The notes under the pieces are model-generated. The model did no database searches and was not told where the DNA came from. It worked only from the letters and a program-made list of their open reading frames with translations. From assembly GCA_034440175.1 (NCBI GenBank), contig JAWXBO010000003.1, positions 1-64,000 on the forward strand: DNA of 64,000 nt, written 5' to 3'. Made by a program: the position numbers and the translations under genes. Source of the DNA: SZUA-430 sp034440175. GTDB lineage: Bacteria; Pseudomonadota; Alphaproteobacteria; Micropepsales; Micropepsaceae. How positions within the stretch are numbered: position 1 is the first letter of the stretch; each line of letters opens with the position of its first letter. Of this stretch, positions 48,957 through 57,884 are shown one piece after another.

Positions 48957-50321
48957 ATGACCGCGCGCGTTCTCGTCGTCGATGACATTCCAGCCAACGT
49001 CAAGCTGCTCGAGGCCAAACTCGGTGCGGAGTATTTTGACGTTGTGACTGCACATTCAGGCGAGCAGGCGCTGACACTGATCGGCAAAGAGCTGCCGGAT
49101 ATCGTCCTGTTGGACGTGATGATGCCGGGCATGGACGGTTTTGAAGTCTGCAGGCGTATCAAGGCAAACCCTGCGACGGCGCATTTGCCGGTCGTCATGG
49201 TGACGGCGCTGGATCAGCTTGCCGATCGCGTTCAGGGGCTTGAGGCGGGTGCGGATGATTTTCTGACCAAGCCGGTCAACGATGTTGCTCTGTTTGCGCG
49301 CGTGCGAAGCCTGGTTCGCCTGAAGACGATGGTGGACGAACTTCGTTTGCGTCAGGCCACCGGCGAGAGCATGGGTTTGGCGGAGGCGGAGGGCCCGGCG
49401 TTTATCGCGCAGCCCGGGCGGGGGCGTATTCTGATCGTTGAAGATCGCGACCAAAGTGCGCAGCGGATTGCTAACGCGCTGAGTGGCGAGCACGACATCG
49501 ATCTGGTTCCGCAAACGACGGAAGCCATCATTCGGGCCAAGGGCGGTGATTACGACCTCGTGATTTCGAGTCTGTCGCTGGACAAGCAGGACGGGTTGCG
49601 GTTTTGCGCGACGCTGCGCAGTCTCGATACGACCAGGCAAACGCCCATCCTGACGATTGTGGATGAGGGCGACGTGAAGCGTCTGGTGCGGGCGCTGGAT
49701 ATCGGCGTCAACGACTATTTGATGCGGCCTATCGAGCACAACGAGCTGATTGCGAGGGTTCGTACGCAACTCAGGCGCAAACGCTATTCGGACCGGCTGC
49801 GCCAATCGTTGCAGCTAAGTCTGGAAATGGCGGTGACCGATCAGCTGACGGGCTTGTTCAACCGGCGTTATATGTCCCGGCATTTAAATACTCTGATGTC
49901 GGACAACGCGGGCAAGCAGGTTTCGTTCCTGTTGCTGGACGTGGATTTCTTCAAGCAGATCAATGACACCTATGGCCACGATGTCGGTGATGAAGTTCTG
50001 CGCGAGTTCGCGGCCCGGATCTCGGCGAATGTCCGTGGCATCGATCTGGCGTGCCGGTACGGTGGCGAAGAATTCGTGGTGGTAATGCCTGATACTGATC
50101 TGAGCTTTGCCTATATGGTGGCCGAGCGGTTGCGGCAGTCAGTGGCTGACTTTCCGTTTGCCATCAGCGCGGCGGCGCGCCAGGTGCCTGTGACGATCTC
50201 GATCGGTGTGGCGGCAAGCGGTGGCGGTGATACGCCGGAGGTGTTGCTCAAGCGCGCCGACCAGGCACTCTACCGGGCCAAGCGTGACGGCCGCAATCGC
50301 GTGGTCGCAGACGCGGCCTAG
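48957..50321 (+). CDS. pleD: Diguanylate cyclase response regulator PleD
   Basis: 454 residues, the same length as Caulobacter PleD. Receiver 1 has D53 in IVLLDVMMPG; receiver 2 (about 155-270) is degenerate, with no Asp at the acceptor position (LVISSLSLD); the GGDEF domain has the active GGEEF at 369-373. The allosteric c-di-GMP I-site RxxD (RGID) is just before it, so product inhibition is likely. PleD makes c-di-GMP at the differentiating pole on phosphorylation by the same kinases as DivK. Confidence 0.96.
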   Translation: MTARVLVVDDIPANVKLLEAKLGAEYFDVVTAHSGEQALTLIGKELPDIVLLDVMMPGMDGFEVCRRIKANPATAHLPVVMVTALDQLADRVQGLEAGADDFLTKPVNDVALFARVRSLVRLKTMVDELRLRQATGESMGLAEAEGPAFIAQPGRGRILIVEDRDQSAQRIANALSGEHDIDLVPQTTEAIIRAKGGDYDLVISSLSLDKQDGLRFCATLRSLDTTRQTPILTIVDEGDVKRLVRALDIGVNDYLMRPIEHNELIARVRTQLRRKRYSDRLRQSLQLSLEMAVTDQLTGLFNRRYMSRHLNTLMSDNAGKQVSFLLLDVDFFKQINDTYGHDVGDEVLREFAARISANVRGIDLACRYGGEEFVVVMPDTDLSFAYMVAERLRQSVADFPFAISAAARQVPVTISIGVAASGGGDTPEVLLKRADQALYRAKRDGRNRVVADAA

Positions 50322-50329
50322 GCCCAATC

Positions 50330-50497
50330 CTACTTGATTTTGCCTTCGGTATATTCGACGTGCTTGCGCACGACGGGATCGTATTTGCGGCATTTGAATT
50401 TGTCGGTCATCGTGCGCGAGTTCTTCTTGGCGACGTAGAAATGGCCGGTGCCCGCAGAAGAATTCAGACGGATTTTTATGGTTGTTGGTTTGGCCAT
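50330..50497 (-). CDS. rpmG: 50S ribosomal protein L33
   Basis: 55 residues: AKPTTIKIRLNSSAGTGHFYVAKKNSRTMTDKFKCRKYDPVVRKHVEYTEGKIK. The single Cys in KCRKYDP and the absence of the CxxC pairs mark the zinc-free form of L33. It binds the large subunit near the exit site. The start at MAKP is chosen over the nine-residue upstream extension. It is monocistronic and convergent with pleD, with just 8 bp between stops. Confidence 0.95.
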   Translation of the reverse strand: MAKPTTIKIRLNSSAGTGHFYVAKKNSRTMTDKFKCRKYDPVVRKHVEYTEGKIK

Positions 50498-50551
50498 GAT
50501 GGTCTCGGTTCGGACTTCTTGCACAATAGAATTGGGAGGGGTGCAAACTAC

Positions 50552-51751
50552 TCATCCGGCGTTTGAAGTCAATTGCTTGTTGGGGCGTGGAAAGGTCGCG
50601 GTGCGATAGGTGACGACGCCCAGGAAAACCGCAGAAATGAGGCCCAAAACAACGGGTAAACCGTGCGGGTTCCACAGGTCGATGGCGATGCCACCCAGGC
50701 CTGGACCTGCCAAAGTGCCGAGGGCGTAGAGAATTGAGAAGGCGGCATTGGCTGCTGCAAGCTGGCCGCCGCGGAAATTTGAGCCCAGATGCGTCAGGCC
50801 AAGCGCATAGATCGCGGCGACGAATCCTCCCCAGATGAACACAAGCGCGAGGGCCCAATAGCTGACGCCACCGGCGAACGGAAGCAGGGCCGCGCCAACG
50901 ACGCCAACACTGGCACACAGCATCATGACGTGGCGGCGATCGGTCTTGTCGGCGAGCCAGCCCAGCAGCGGGACCAGCAACATGTTGCCGAGGCCCCAGG
51001 CGGTGATCAGCAAAGTCGCGGCATCTTCCTTTGAGCCTAGGCGCACGGCGTAAACGGTGAGGAAGCTTGCAGCACACATTTCTATTGCGCCGTAGGCGAG
51101 GCCGGCTGCGGCTGCAGACGGTGAACTCCAGACGAATGAGAACATGGCGCCGGCGCTGGCATGCTCGACGGGCGGGACAACGCGGTGAGCCGCGATCAGG
51201 GGCAGCATGGCCAGAAGCATCAACACAGCACCGGCGATGAAGGGTTCCCATCCGGTGGTTCCGAGTGATTGAATGATGATGGGACCAAGGGCGAATCCGG
51301 CGGAGACGATTGAGGCGTAGATGGCGATCAAGCGGCCGCGCATGGCGTCCGTCGCGATCTGGTTAATCCAGACTTCGCTGACCAGGAACAGGCCCTGAAG
51401 GGCACCGTTCAACGTGAAGCGGAGCAGGAACCACAGAGCCAAATCGTTGGAGGCGCGAAAGCCGAGCAGCGATATCGCTGCTACAACATAGCAGGCGATG
51501 AGAAAGCGCACGGTGCCCAGACGCGCGGCGAATGCCGGAATGAAAGGCGTGAAGGCAAGCATAGCGACGGCGCCAAACATGGCGTTGGCGCCGTTCAGCG
51601 TGGCGGAGATGCCGTTGCGTTCCAGGATCAGCGAAAGAAGCGGCAGTGACAATCCCATGCCCAGGCCGTTGGCGAAGATGCAGGCATAGACGGCCGAGAG
51701 ACTGAGCGCGCGGTCGCGGCGAGACAGGCTTGCCGGTTCAGCGGGGTTCAT
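50552..51751 (-). CDS. Major facilitator superfamily transporter
   Basis: 399 residues from MNPAEPASLSRRDR. Twelve hydrophobic segments are apparent, starting ACIFANGLGMGLSLPLLSLIL, with an MFS cytoplasmic-loop pattern GWLADKTDRRHVM between the halves. The type is YcaD-like (sugar or drug efflux not decided). It overlaps the Nudix gene start by 14 bp and is last in the SPFH-Nudix-MFS operon. Confidence 0.85.
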   Translation of the reverse strand: MNPAEPASLSRRDRALSLSAVYACIFANGLGMGLSLPLLSLILERNGISATLNGANAMFGAVAMLAFTPFIPAFAARLGTVRFLIACYVVAAISLLGFRASNDLALWFLLRFTLNGALQGLFLVSEVWINQIATDAMRGRLIAIYASIVSAGFALGPIIIQSLGTTGWEPFIAGAVLMLLAMLPLIAAHRVVPPVEHASAGAMFSFVWSSPSAAAAGLAYGAIEMCAASFLTVYAVRLGSKEDAATLLITAWGLGNMLLVPLLGWLADKTDRRHVMMLCASVGVVGAALLPFAGGVSYWALALVFIWGGFVAAIYALGLTHLGSNFRGGQLAAANAAFSILYALGTLAGPGLGGIAIDLWNPHGLPVVLGLISAVFLGVVTYRTATFPRPNKQLTSNAG

Positions 51752-52409
51752 GCTTGGCGCTTTGCAGCGGCTTGTTGCGCCGGTAGCGGAAGAACGGCGT
51801 GGCGCGCGTAATGCCCTGTTCGGCCTGTACAAGCTCAGTGAGGATGAATTTCGTCACGTCGATAACTGGCAGGGACAGGGTGTTGGCGAGGGCGTACCAA
51901 TCGAGATCAAGTAACTCGCCGTTGCTTTTCAGGTCACCCGTCAAACTGTCACCGTCGGCTAGAAAGAAACGGGCATGAAAGCGGACCGGCGCCGATGCCG
52001 GGGTGATGGCGCGGCCGAGAAAGCGCAAGCGGTCGTGCGCCGGGGCGATGCCTTGCTTGGCAAACTCGGTCCAGGCGCTTTCGCTGGAGCCGGTTTGTCC
52101 GGGTGAGGCCAACAGGAGACCGGTTTCCTCGAAGGTCTCGCGGATCGCTGCGGTGGCCAGGCCCTGGGCCAATCTGGGGGTGCAGCCGCCACGGGCGCAG
52201 AGCTCGTTGAGCGTGCGTTCGGTCAAAGGGGCGCCGGGCGCGATTGTCTCGTCGCTTTTGTCCAGGCGTCCTCCGGGAAAAACATAGGCGGCTGGAAAGA
52301 CGGCGCGTGCAGGCCTTCGCCCCATGAGGATTTGCGTGACGCCGCTGCGTTGGCGCGTGAGCACAAGTGAAGCGGCGTGGCGCGGGCGGACAGGGCGCGG
52401 GGGTATCAT
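51738..52409 (-). CDS. Nudix hydrolase
   Basis: 223 residues. The Nudix box is GGRLDKSDE with the loop ahead, then REXXEEXG in AAIRETFEETGLLL. The insertion between G and R is longer than usual, as in the NUDT/RppH-like 'long' group (CoA pyrophosphohydrolase-like proteins of this length exist). The target nucleotide is unknown. It starts within the last 4 bp of the SPFH gene. Confidence 0.88.
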   Translation of the reverse strand: MIPPRPVRPRHAASLVLTRQRSGVTQILMGRRPARAVFPAAYVFPGGRLDKSDETIAPGAPLTERTLNELCARGGCTPRLAQGLATAAIRETFEETGLLLASPGQTGSSESAWTEFAKQGIAPAHDRLRFLGRAITPASAPVRFHARFFLADGDSLTGDLKSNGELLDLDWYALANTLSLPVIDVTKFILTELVQAEQGITRATPFFRYRRNKPLQSAKHEPR

Positions 52410-53269
52410 GCGGTGGCGGCCGGGATGACGGGTTGGGCACCCTCGTCGCTGAGCAGGACCAGCATCATGTTGGAAACCAGCACCGCTTTCTGGGCCGAAG
52501 TCATGTCGGTGATGCCTTCACTGTGAAAGCGGTCGAGCGCCATTTTGACCATGCCGATGGCGCCGTCGACCATTTTTTCGCGCGCCTGGATCAGGGCTTC
52601 GGCCTGCTGGCGGCGCAGCATGATCGAGGCGATTTCCGGTGCGTAGGCCAGATGGGTGATGCGCATTTCCAGGATCTGCAGACCCGCGATGTTGACGGAG
52701 CGTTGCAGCGATTCCTGCAAGAGATCCGAGACAGCGGCGGTGTTGCCGCGCAGCGAGACGTGCTCGTCTTTCTTTTCGTCGTAGGGGTGGGTTGAGACGA
52801 CATCACGCAACGCCATTTCGCATTGGGTCTTGATGTAGCTTTCGAAGTCGTCGACGTCGAAGGCGGCCTGGGCCGTGTCGCGCACGGCCCAGCCGACGAC
52901 GGCTGCGACGTCGACCGGGTTGCCGATCTTGTCGTTCACTTTCAGTGTTGGGGTGGTGAAGTTGCGGACGCGCAGGGAAAGTTTTTGCTTGGAGAAAAAC
53001 GGATTGACCCAGTTGAAGCCTTCGCGGCGCACGGTGCCTGTGTAGCGTCCGAAAAGTGTCAGGACCGTCGCCTCGTTGGGTTTGAGGATCAGGAAACCGA
53101 TCGACAGAATCCCTGAGATCACGATCAACGGCACGCCCAAAACCGGGCGGCTGACGAGGGCGAGGCCTGCCAGAAACAGGGCCAGGGTTATGAGCAGCAT
53201 CATCCAGCCTGAGGCCGGGTTGGCGATGAGATTTTCCTTTGAAGGCAGAGCGAGCTTGGTGTCGGTCAT
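52406..53269 (-). CDS. SPFH (band 7/stomatin-like) membrane protein
   Basis: 287 residues from MTDTKLALPSKENLIANPASGW. Two membrane segments (MMLLITLALFLAGLALVSRPV and VPLIVISGILSIGFLIL) lead to an SPFH domain (about 60-250) with NEATVLTLFGRYTGTVRREGFNWVNPFF, RVRNFTTPTLKVNDKIGNPVDV and MRITHLAYAPEIASIMLRRQQAEALI. It probably scaffolds membrane microdomains or proteases. The start lies after AAGGA and 65 nt downstream of leader repeat copy B. The Nudix gene overlaps its 3' end. Confidence 0.88.
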   Translation of the reverse strand: MTDTKLALPSKENLIANPASGWMMLLITLALFLAGLALVSRPVLGVPLIVISGILSIGFLILKPNEATVLTLFGRYTGTVRREGFNWVNPFFSKQKLSLRVRNFTTPTLKVNDKIGNPVDVAAVVGWAVRDTAQAAFDVDDFESYIKTQCEMALRDVVSTHPYDEKKDEHVSLRGNTAAVSDLLQESLQRSVNIAGLQILEMRITHLAYAPEIASIMLRRQQAEALIQAREKMVDGAIGMVKMALDRFHSEGITDMTSAQKAVLVSNMMLVLLSDEGAQPVIPAATA

Positions 53270-53333
53270 CTTGGGTCCTTGGTGCCGGGATTTGGGCGTA
53301 TCTGCATGGATATTCGTGCTCAAGTCGAGTGAT

Positions 53334-53619
53334 GGTGTCCTGTTTTTCGTGAAAAACGGCAGATTTCCGGCGCTTTTTTCAAGACAAACAGGACAGCGGA
53401 CACTGTCCCAAGTGCACTGTCCTCTTTGTCCTGTCTCATTTGTCCTATTCCAGGTTTGGACGCAATTTCCCGCGAGGGCTGCAAAGCCTTTCTGAAAAAC
53501 ACATTCACTTGTCAAGTCGCAGCGCCCGGCAGAACCTCCGCCGGGCGAAACAGGAAACACAAAAATATGCACAATCCACGCCCAAGAACATAAGTGGAAC
53601 TTTCTGACGCCTTTGTCAA
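53334..53619 (-). repeat. Promoter-plus-leader repeat, copy B (upstream of the SPFH gene)
   Basis: Read on the minus strand this matches copy A (19322-19606) along its length: TTGACA at 53619-53614, a hairpin GCCCGGC ... GCCGGGC at the same place with different bases in the stem, CTGCCGGGCGCTGCGACT continuing TTGACAAGTGAAT, GAGACAGGACAAA, and the palindrome GGACACTGTCC/GGACAGTGTCC (53398-53408). It ends 65 nt before the SPFH start. It also holds GAACATAAGTGGAAC (53586-53600), the GAAC-N7-GAAC form of the alphaproteobacterial LexA box. Confidence 0.7.
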
Positions 53620-53807
53620 GTGGGCTGGAATGATGAGCATATTTTGACGCATGGCGAGGTTCGGGCGCGTGAACATGGACATCCACACCAGCGAAAAGAT
53701 CCGGGAGTTTTCGCGGCGCGGAAATTGGGCCGGCAGGCTCGGGCTGCCGCCGGGCGCAAAAGCGTCCGCTCCGCATTCGCTGCAGGGCGCGAAGCTCCGA
53801 GCGCTTT

Positions 53808-53917
53808 CCTGGGAGCGCCGGCATCCTGCCGGCACTTACTTTTTCACTTCAACAAAGAGCCGGCAAGATGCCGGGGCTCCCGGGAAAAAGGGCCGGCAGG
53901 ATGCCGGCGCTCCCAGG
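53808..53917. repeat. REP-type palindrome cluster (three copies)
   Basis: Copies begin GCCGGCAGGATGCCGGCGCT (53892-53917, plus), GCCGGCAAGATGCCGGGGCT (53859-53884, plus), and the exact inverse of the first (53808-53833). A partial CGCTCCCAGG follows at 53921. Each forms a strong hairpin. Together they make a BIME-like array in the gap between the SPFH gene and the small secreted ORF. Confidence 0.75.
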
Positions 53918-53993
53918 ACGCGCTCCCAGGAAGTTTGCTCTCAGCCTCCCGGCGGGCGCGGTGGTTTTCCGGTTGGGACCGGCTGCGTCTCGA

Positions 53994-54134
53994 TCAGGCA
54001 TCACCCGGATCGATGCGATTGTCGGCGTTCGGCTTGCTGCTCGAGATGGTGGTCGCAGCCAACGCGCCGTCGGCGACCAGCGCCAATGCGCCCAAGGCAA
54101 GGACGCTGGTGCAGACAAGTGACGTGAGTTTCAT
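53994..54134 (-). CDS. Small predicted secreted peptide (46 residues)
   Basis: ATG at 54134, preceded by AGGAG, opens MKLTSLVCTSVLALGALALVADGALA, a clean signal peptide, and a mature tail ATTISSSKPNADNRIDPGDA before TGA. It is too short to be in common ORF calls but has a ribosome site and export signal. No family is recognised. It could be a truncated gene; the following bases to 53917 are REP hairpins. Confidence 0.45.
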   Translation of the reverse strand: MKLTSLVCTSVLALGALALVADGALAATTISSSKPNADNRIDPGDA

Positions 54135-54419
54135 GGGAGTGCTCCTGTTATGGGCAGATCATGCACAAACTGGCCGCCCGCGCATATAGTCGCGCCGGCA
54201 TGCGCGGCGGGCGCGTTCGACAACCGCCGGGCGAAGGGGGGGCTCGTCGCGGGGATAGCTGCATCGCCTGGTTTCTACCGCTCTGGCGGTGCACACGGCC
54301 TCTTGAATTCCTCGAAGTCAGGCACTTTATGTGCCGGCGGTGTTGGATTTTATCGACAAATTCTGCCAATCTGTCGATGGCTGCAACGCAGTGTTCCAGC
54401 GGGTTCGCTCTAGCAAGGT
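54135..54419. other. Gene-free region before the alpha/beta hydrolase gene
   Basis: 285 bp with no ORF I can support. A small hairpin GCAC-TTTAT-GTGC lies near 54330. It should hold the promoters of the divergent peptide and hydrolase genes. Confidence 0.4.
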
Positions 54420-54425
54420 GTGACA

Positions 54426-55472
54426 ATGTTTCGGGTGGTTCTCAGCATCCTGGCGGTTCTCATTTTGGGCATTGTTGGGCCGATCGTTGCGGGGGCGATG
54501 CGCCACTATGAACCCCTGCCCGCTGCGCCTTTGGCGCAAGTTGATGCAGCATCAACCGGGCTGGCTGCCCGTTCGGATCATCGGTTCCGCTGCGGCGATA
54601 CATGGTGCGCGGGCACGCTTTATTTGCCGCGCGGTGGAGCGATACCCCCGGCGGTCATCATGGGCGGCGGCTTTGCCGGGACGCAAGATGTTGCGCTTCC
54701 CGAATTTGCAGCGCATCTGGCGGAGGCGGGAATTGCTGTCTTTACTTTCGACTACAGATTTTTTGGCGCCTCGGGTGGTGCTCCCCGGCAGTTGGTGGAC
54801 CCAAAGGCTCAACTTGCGGATTGGCACGCGGCGATCGCGTATGTGTCGCGTGAAGCTTCGGTCGATGGGCGCAGGCTTGCACTGCTGGGTGCGTCTCTCG
54901 GCGGAGGACACGCGCTGATCGCCGCGAGCAAATCCGAAAATGTGACGGCGGTTGTCGCAATGGTACCGTTGGTCGACACGCGCGTTGAAGCGCAAGCCGG
55001 CTATTTTGGTGCGGCGTGGCTCGCGCGATTGCTGGCGTCTGCGTGGGGCGATTTGTGGCTCGCGGGGCTTGGCGGGGACGCTTTGACGATCCCGGTTATG
55101 GTGCCCCATGGCCAATTCGGAATGATTGTTGACGACGCGGCCTTTGCTGCCCAGAAACAACTTGCCGGATCAAGCCCCACTTACAAAAACGAAGTTGCCG
55201 CCCGCTCGATATTCACATTCGATGATTTCAACCCTGCGATACAAGCAGCCGGTTTGGACAAGCCCGCCCTTTTGATCGCGTCGAAGACGGACCGGTTTGC
55301 ACCGTTTTCCGCATCGGCGGCATTCGCGAGCAAACAGCGCAACCGTCAACTCATTGAAATTTCATGCGATCATTTTGAGGTCTACACGCCGCCATGTTCG
55401 GACAAAGCACGCGGGGCAGTGTTGGCGTTTTTGCGGACGCATTGGTCGCTCGAGCCGGTGTCGCCGCGGTAG
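54426..55472 (+). CDS. Membrane-anchored alpha/beta hydrolase
   Basis: About 348 residues. The N-terminal membrane segment (MFRVVLSILAVLILGIVGPIVAGAM) acts as anchor or signal. The hydrolase domain has GGGFAGTQDVALPEFAAHLAEAGIAVFTFDYRFFGASGG (oxyanion region), the nucleophile Ser in LLGASLGGGHALIAAS, and the acid/base DRFAPFSAS and CDHFEVYTP (His). The substrate may be an ester or peptide. ATG at 54426 has AAGG at a normal distance; GTG 54420 is also possible. Confidence 0.85.
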   Translation: MFRVVLSILAVLILGIVGPIVAGAMRHYEPLPAAPLAQVDAASTGLAARSDHRFRCGDTWCAGTLYLPRGGAIPPAVIMGGGFAGTQDVALPEFAAHLAEAGIAVFTFDYRFFGASGGAPRQLVDPKAQLADWHAAIAYVSREASVDGRRLALLGASLGGGHALIAASKSENVTAVVAMVPLVDTRVEAQAGYFGAAWLARLLASAWGDLWLAGLGGDALTIPVMVPHGQFGMIVDDAAFAAQKQLAGSSPTYKNEVAARSIFTFDDFNPAIQAAGLDKPALLIASKTDRFAPFSASAAFASKQRNRQLIEISCDHFEVYTPPCSDKARGAVLAFLRTHWSLEPVSPR

Positions 55473-55775
55473 TGCCATTTTTCTCGCGCCTGAAAAAGAA
55501 GACCTTGTCGCCGGCACCCGGCGCGCCGCATTTGTTCAGGCTGAAATTCGCCCCAAAGCAGCCGGTCGATGGCCAACCGCAGTACAGGGGACCCCGGTTG
55601 CCCAGTTGCCATCGAAGAGAAAAAATTGTTCCGGCCGAAGCCGTGACCCGTGCCCCATTTCTCGCCGATAGAGCTTGCCACACCATTGGAAGCATTGCTG
55701 CACCAAGCCGCTGGCAGGTCCTATAATAGTGCAATTGAATGATACTTCCACGTATGAGGACCAAAGGGCCACGCC
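55473..55775. other. Gene-free region
   Basis: 303 bp between two rightward genes. Several overlapping open frames exist on the minus strand, but none shows a recognisable protein or a consistent start. CTATAATAG at about 55720 may be the -10 of the downstream gene. Confidence 0.4.
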
Positions 55776-56270
55776 ATGACAAAGCAAATGAAGAGGGTCG
55801 CCACATTTGCGACTGCACTGGCAGGAGTTGTCTCGTTGACCTCGCTGTCGTGGGCGCAATCATTCTGCGATCAAATGAAAACAATCGTCGCAGCGGCACC
55901 GCAATTTGTTTCGCTCAGGGGAGAAGCAGAAGGCATGCAATTCCACGGCTCGCTCAGACTTGAAGGCACCACGCAGTGTGAAATTCGCAACAAGTCCGAC
56001 CTGGACGAGAACTGGCAGCCGCTCAACGAGAAATGGGCCTACGAATGCCTGTGGGAGAAGATGGCCCCAGGCGCGCTTCCCGCACTCAAACGTCTCGTCG
56101 AGGTGTGCCTGCCGGAAGCCCGATACAGCGACAGCTCTCCGCTTGGCGAGAAATTTGCCAATTTTACCGGTGGAGTTTTTCGTTTCGGCGAAAACTCAAT
56201 CGTGACGGACTATAACAAAGACACTAACCAACTCTGGCTTACGGTCCTTCCCGCAGGCGTGGAACAATAG
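55776..56270 (+). CDS. Secreted protein of unknown function
   Basis: 164 residues with a signal peptide (MTKQMKRVATFATALAGVVSLTSLSWA) and a mature part with four Cys: SFCDQM, TQCEIR, YECLWEK, VEVCLPE. It contains no domain I can name. The Cys spacing suggests two disulfides. It faces the convergent TPR lipoprotein gene 26 bp downstream and shows no operon context. Confidence 0.65.
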   Translation: MTKQMKRVATFATALAGVVSLTSLSWAQSFCDQMKTIVAAAPQFVSLRGEAEGMQFHGSLRLEGTTQCEIRNKSDLDENWQPLNEKWAYECLWEKMAPGALPALKRLVEVCLPEARYSDSSPLGEKFANFTGGVFRFGENSIVTDYNKDTNQLWLTVLPAGVEQ

Positions 56271-56296
56271 CGGCAACTGGTTACGGCCCCACCGGG

Positions 56297-57637
56297 CTAT
56301 TTCGCTGGCGCAATTCCAAGCTTCGCTTCTATCGTCGCAAGATCGGCCTGGAGCTTTTGCGCCGCCTGCATGTCGGCCCGCCCCTCCGCCACATTGCCAA
56401 GCTGGGTTTTTGCAGCGCCCCGTCCGTAGAGCGCTACTGGATACTCAGGCCATAGTTCTAGTGCACGATCGTAGTCGCTGATGGCATTGCGCCAATCGCG
56501 GAGATGGAAATACGCATCGCCGCGCGTGTTGTAGCTCGCCGTAACACCGTTCTCGGGCGAAAGCTTGATCGCTTGGTCGCAGTCCGCGATGGCGCGGCGG
56601 TAGTCGCCCTTGCCGATAAAGGAGCGGGCGCGGTCCACGAGTGTTTCGGCGCTTTTCGGTTGCAGCTTGATGGCGTGATCGAAGTCTGAAATCGCGGCAG
56701 CCCATTGGCCCTTCGCATGACGCGCCTGGCCGCGATAGCTGAAATAAAGAACCTTGCCCGGCCTCTGTCTAATCGCACGGTCGAAGTCGGCGATGGCTTG
56801 ATCATGTTGGGCCGCAAGATAATAAAGCGTGCCGCGGCTGAAATAAGCCTCGGCGTGGTTGGGCTTCAGCTTGATCGCCTGGCCGTAGTCCGCGATGGCC
56901 CGGTCGCGATTGCTTCCGCTGAAATCATAGGCTTTCGCACGCTTGAAGTAGTCCTCAGCCAAGTCGCTGCGAGTCTCACGGCCGGATTGGATCAATTTCG
57001 TGCAACCAGAAATCTGTAGATCCTGGGCATATCCCTCCTCAACGAGCGCTTTGCCGTCGCACCATGCGCGCGGATCGCCTGGTTTTTGTCCGCCTGTCAG
57101 GCGTGCTTTCGACTCCCGTGCTTCAGTCAGCCCGCCCTCGGCCATGCCAAATCCCGGGTAGAGCTGCAGTGCTTTCGTGTAGTCGGCGATCGCGCGATCA
57201 TAGTCACCCTTGCGCGCATAGGTCATGCCGCGAAGAGTGACCGCGCCGAACGCCTTGGGTTCGAGCCGGATCGTTTGGCTGAAGTCCCCTATCGCTTGAT
57301 CATAGTCGTGCTTGTGGAAGTAAATCTTGGCGCGGCTGAAATAAGCATCCGAGTAGTCCGGATTGAGTTCGATCGCCCGATCACAATCGCGGATAGCTGA
57401 ATCAAACTCTTCTTGCTGTTTGTAGAGCCAACAACGGTTCTGGAACGCCTCGGCGAGCGTTTCGCCGGTTGCACGCCCGGCTTGTATGACCGCTGTGCAG
57501 CCGGCCAATTTGACATCGCCGGTTACTCCGGGACCACCCTTGCATTGAGCCCACTCCGTCGACGTGTCTGGCGTCGTACACCCCGCCACAGCCAACAATG
57601 CCACCGTAACAACGACCCATGCGATATGGTTTGCCAT
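56297..57637 (-). CDS. TPR-repeat lipoprotein
   Basis: 446 residues. The N-terminal lipobox LLAVAGC places it on a membrane (Cys20). At least eight TPR units follow, in two blocks (about 60-165 and 220-410), of the form FDSAIRDCDRAIELNPDYSDAYFSRA and NRDRAIADYGQAIKLKPNHAEAYFSRG. Between and before the blocks is a repeated CxxxLIQ/VIQ-SGRE/RATGET motif (AGCTAVIQAGRATGET, SGCTKLIQSGRETRSD) that suggests internal duplication. TPRs scaffold protein contacts; the partner is unknown. Confidence 0.85.
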   Translation of the reverse strand: MANHIAWVVVTVALLAVAGCTTPDTSTEWAQCKGGPGVTGDVKLAGCTAVIQAGRATGETLAEAFQNRCWLYKQQEEFDSAIRDCDRAIELNPDYSDAYFSRAKIYFHKHDYDQAIGDFSQTIRLEPKAFGAVTLRGMTYARKGDYDRAIADYTKALQLYPGFGMAEGGLTEARESKARLTGGQKPGDPRAWCDGKALVEEGYAQDLQISGCTKLIQSGRETRSDLAEDYFKRAKAYDFSGSNRDRAIADYGQAIKLKPNHAEAYFSRGTLYYLAAQHDQAIADFDRAIRQRPGKVLYFSYRGQARHAKGQWAAAISDFDHAIKLQPKSAETLVDRARSFIGKGDYRRAIADCDQAIKLSPENGVTASYNTRGDAYFHLRDWRNAISDYDRALELWPEYPVALYGRGAAKTQLGNVAEGRADMQAAQKLQADLATIEAKLGIAPAK

Positions 57638-57884
57638 CTGTCCTCACACGTGCGTTCGGAGCGCCCGTTTCTTCCGACGGTCCATCTTAGCCCAGTCTCA
57701 GCTATGATGCCACCTCTTCCTGGTGCCGACTTGGCGAGAGTTATGGGCATTGTGCACCCGTTGCTGATATTCGCAGGGACCGTGCAGTCGATCGCCGCGA
57801 ATCGTGAGCGCGCGCGCCGGGCCCGATTTTCGAGGACTGGACGGCGTAATCCTTCAAACTGCAAACTGTTATTACGGGGACTAT

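Noticed and set aside
53849..54118. 89-codon minus-strand frame over the REP cluster
   Set aside because: It reads through REP hairpins in a frame shifted from the signal-peptide ORF and has no start context.
55351..55899. 182-codon minus-strand frame
   Set aside because: It crosses the 3' end of the hydrolase gene and the 5' end of the next gene and shows no protein signature.
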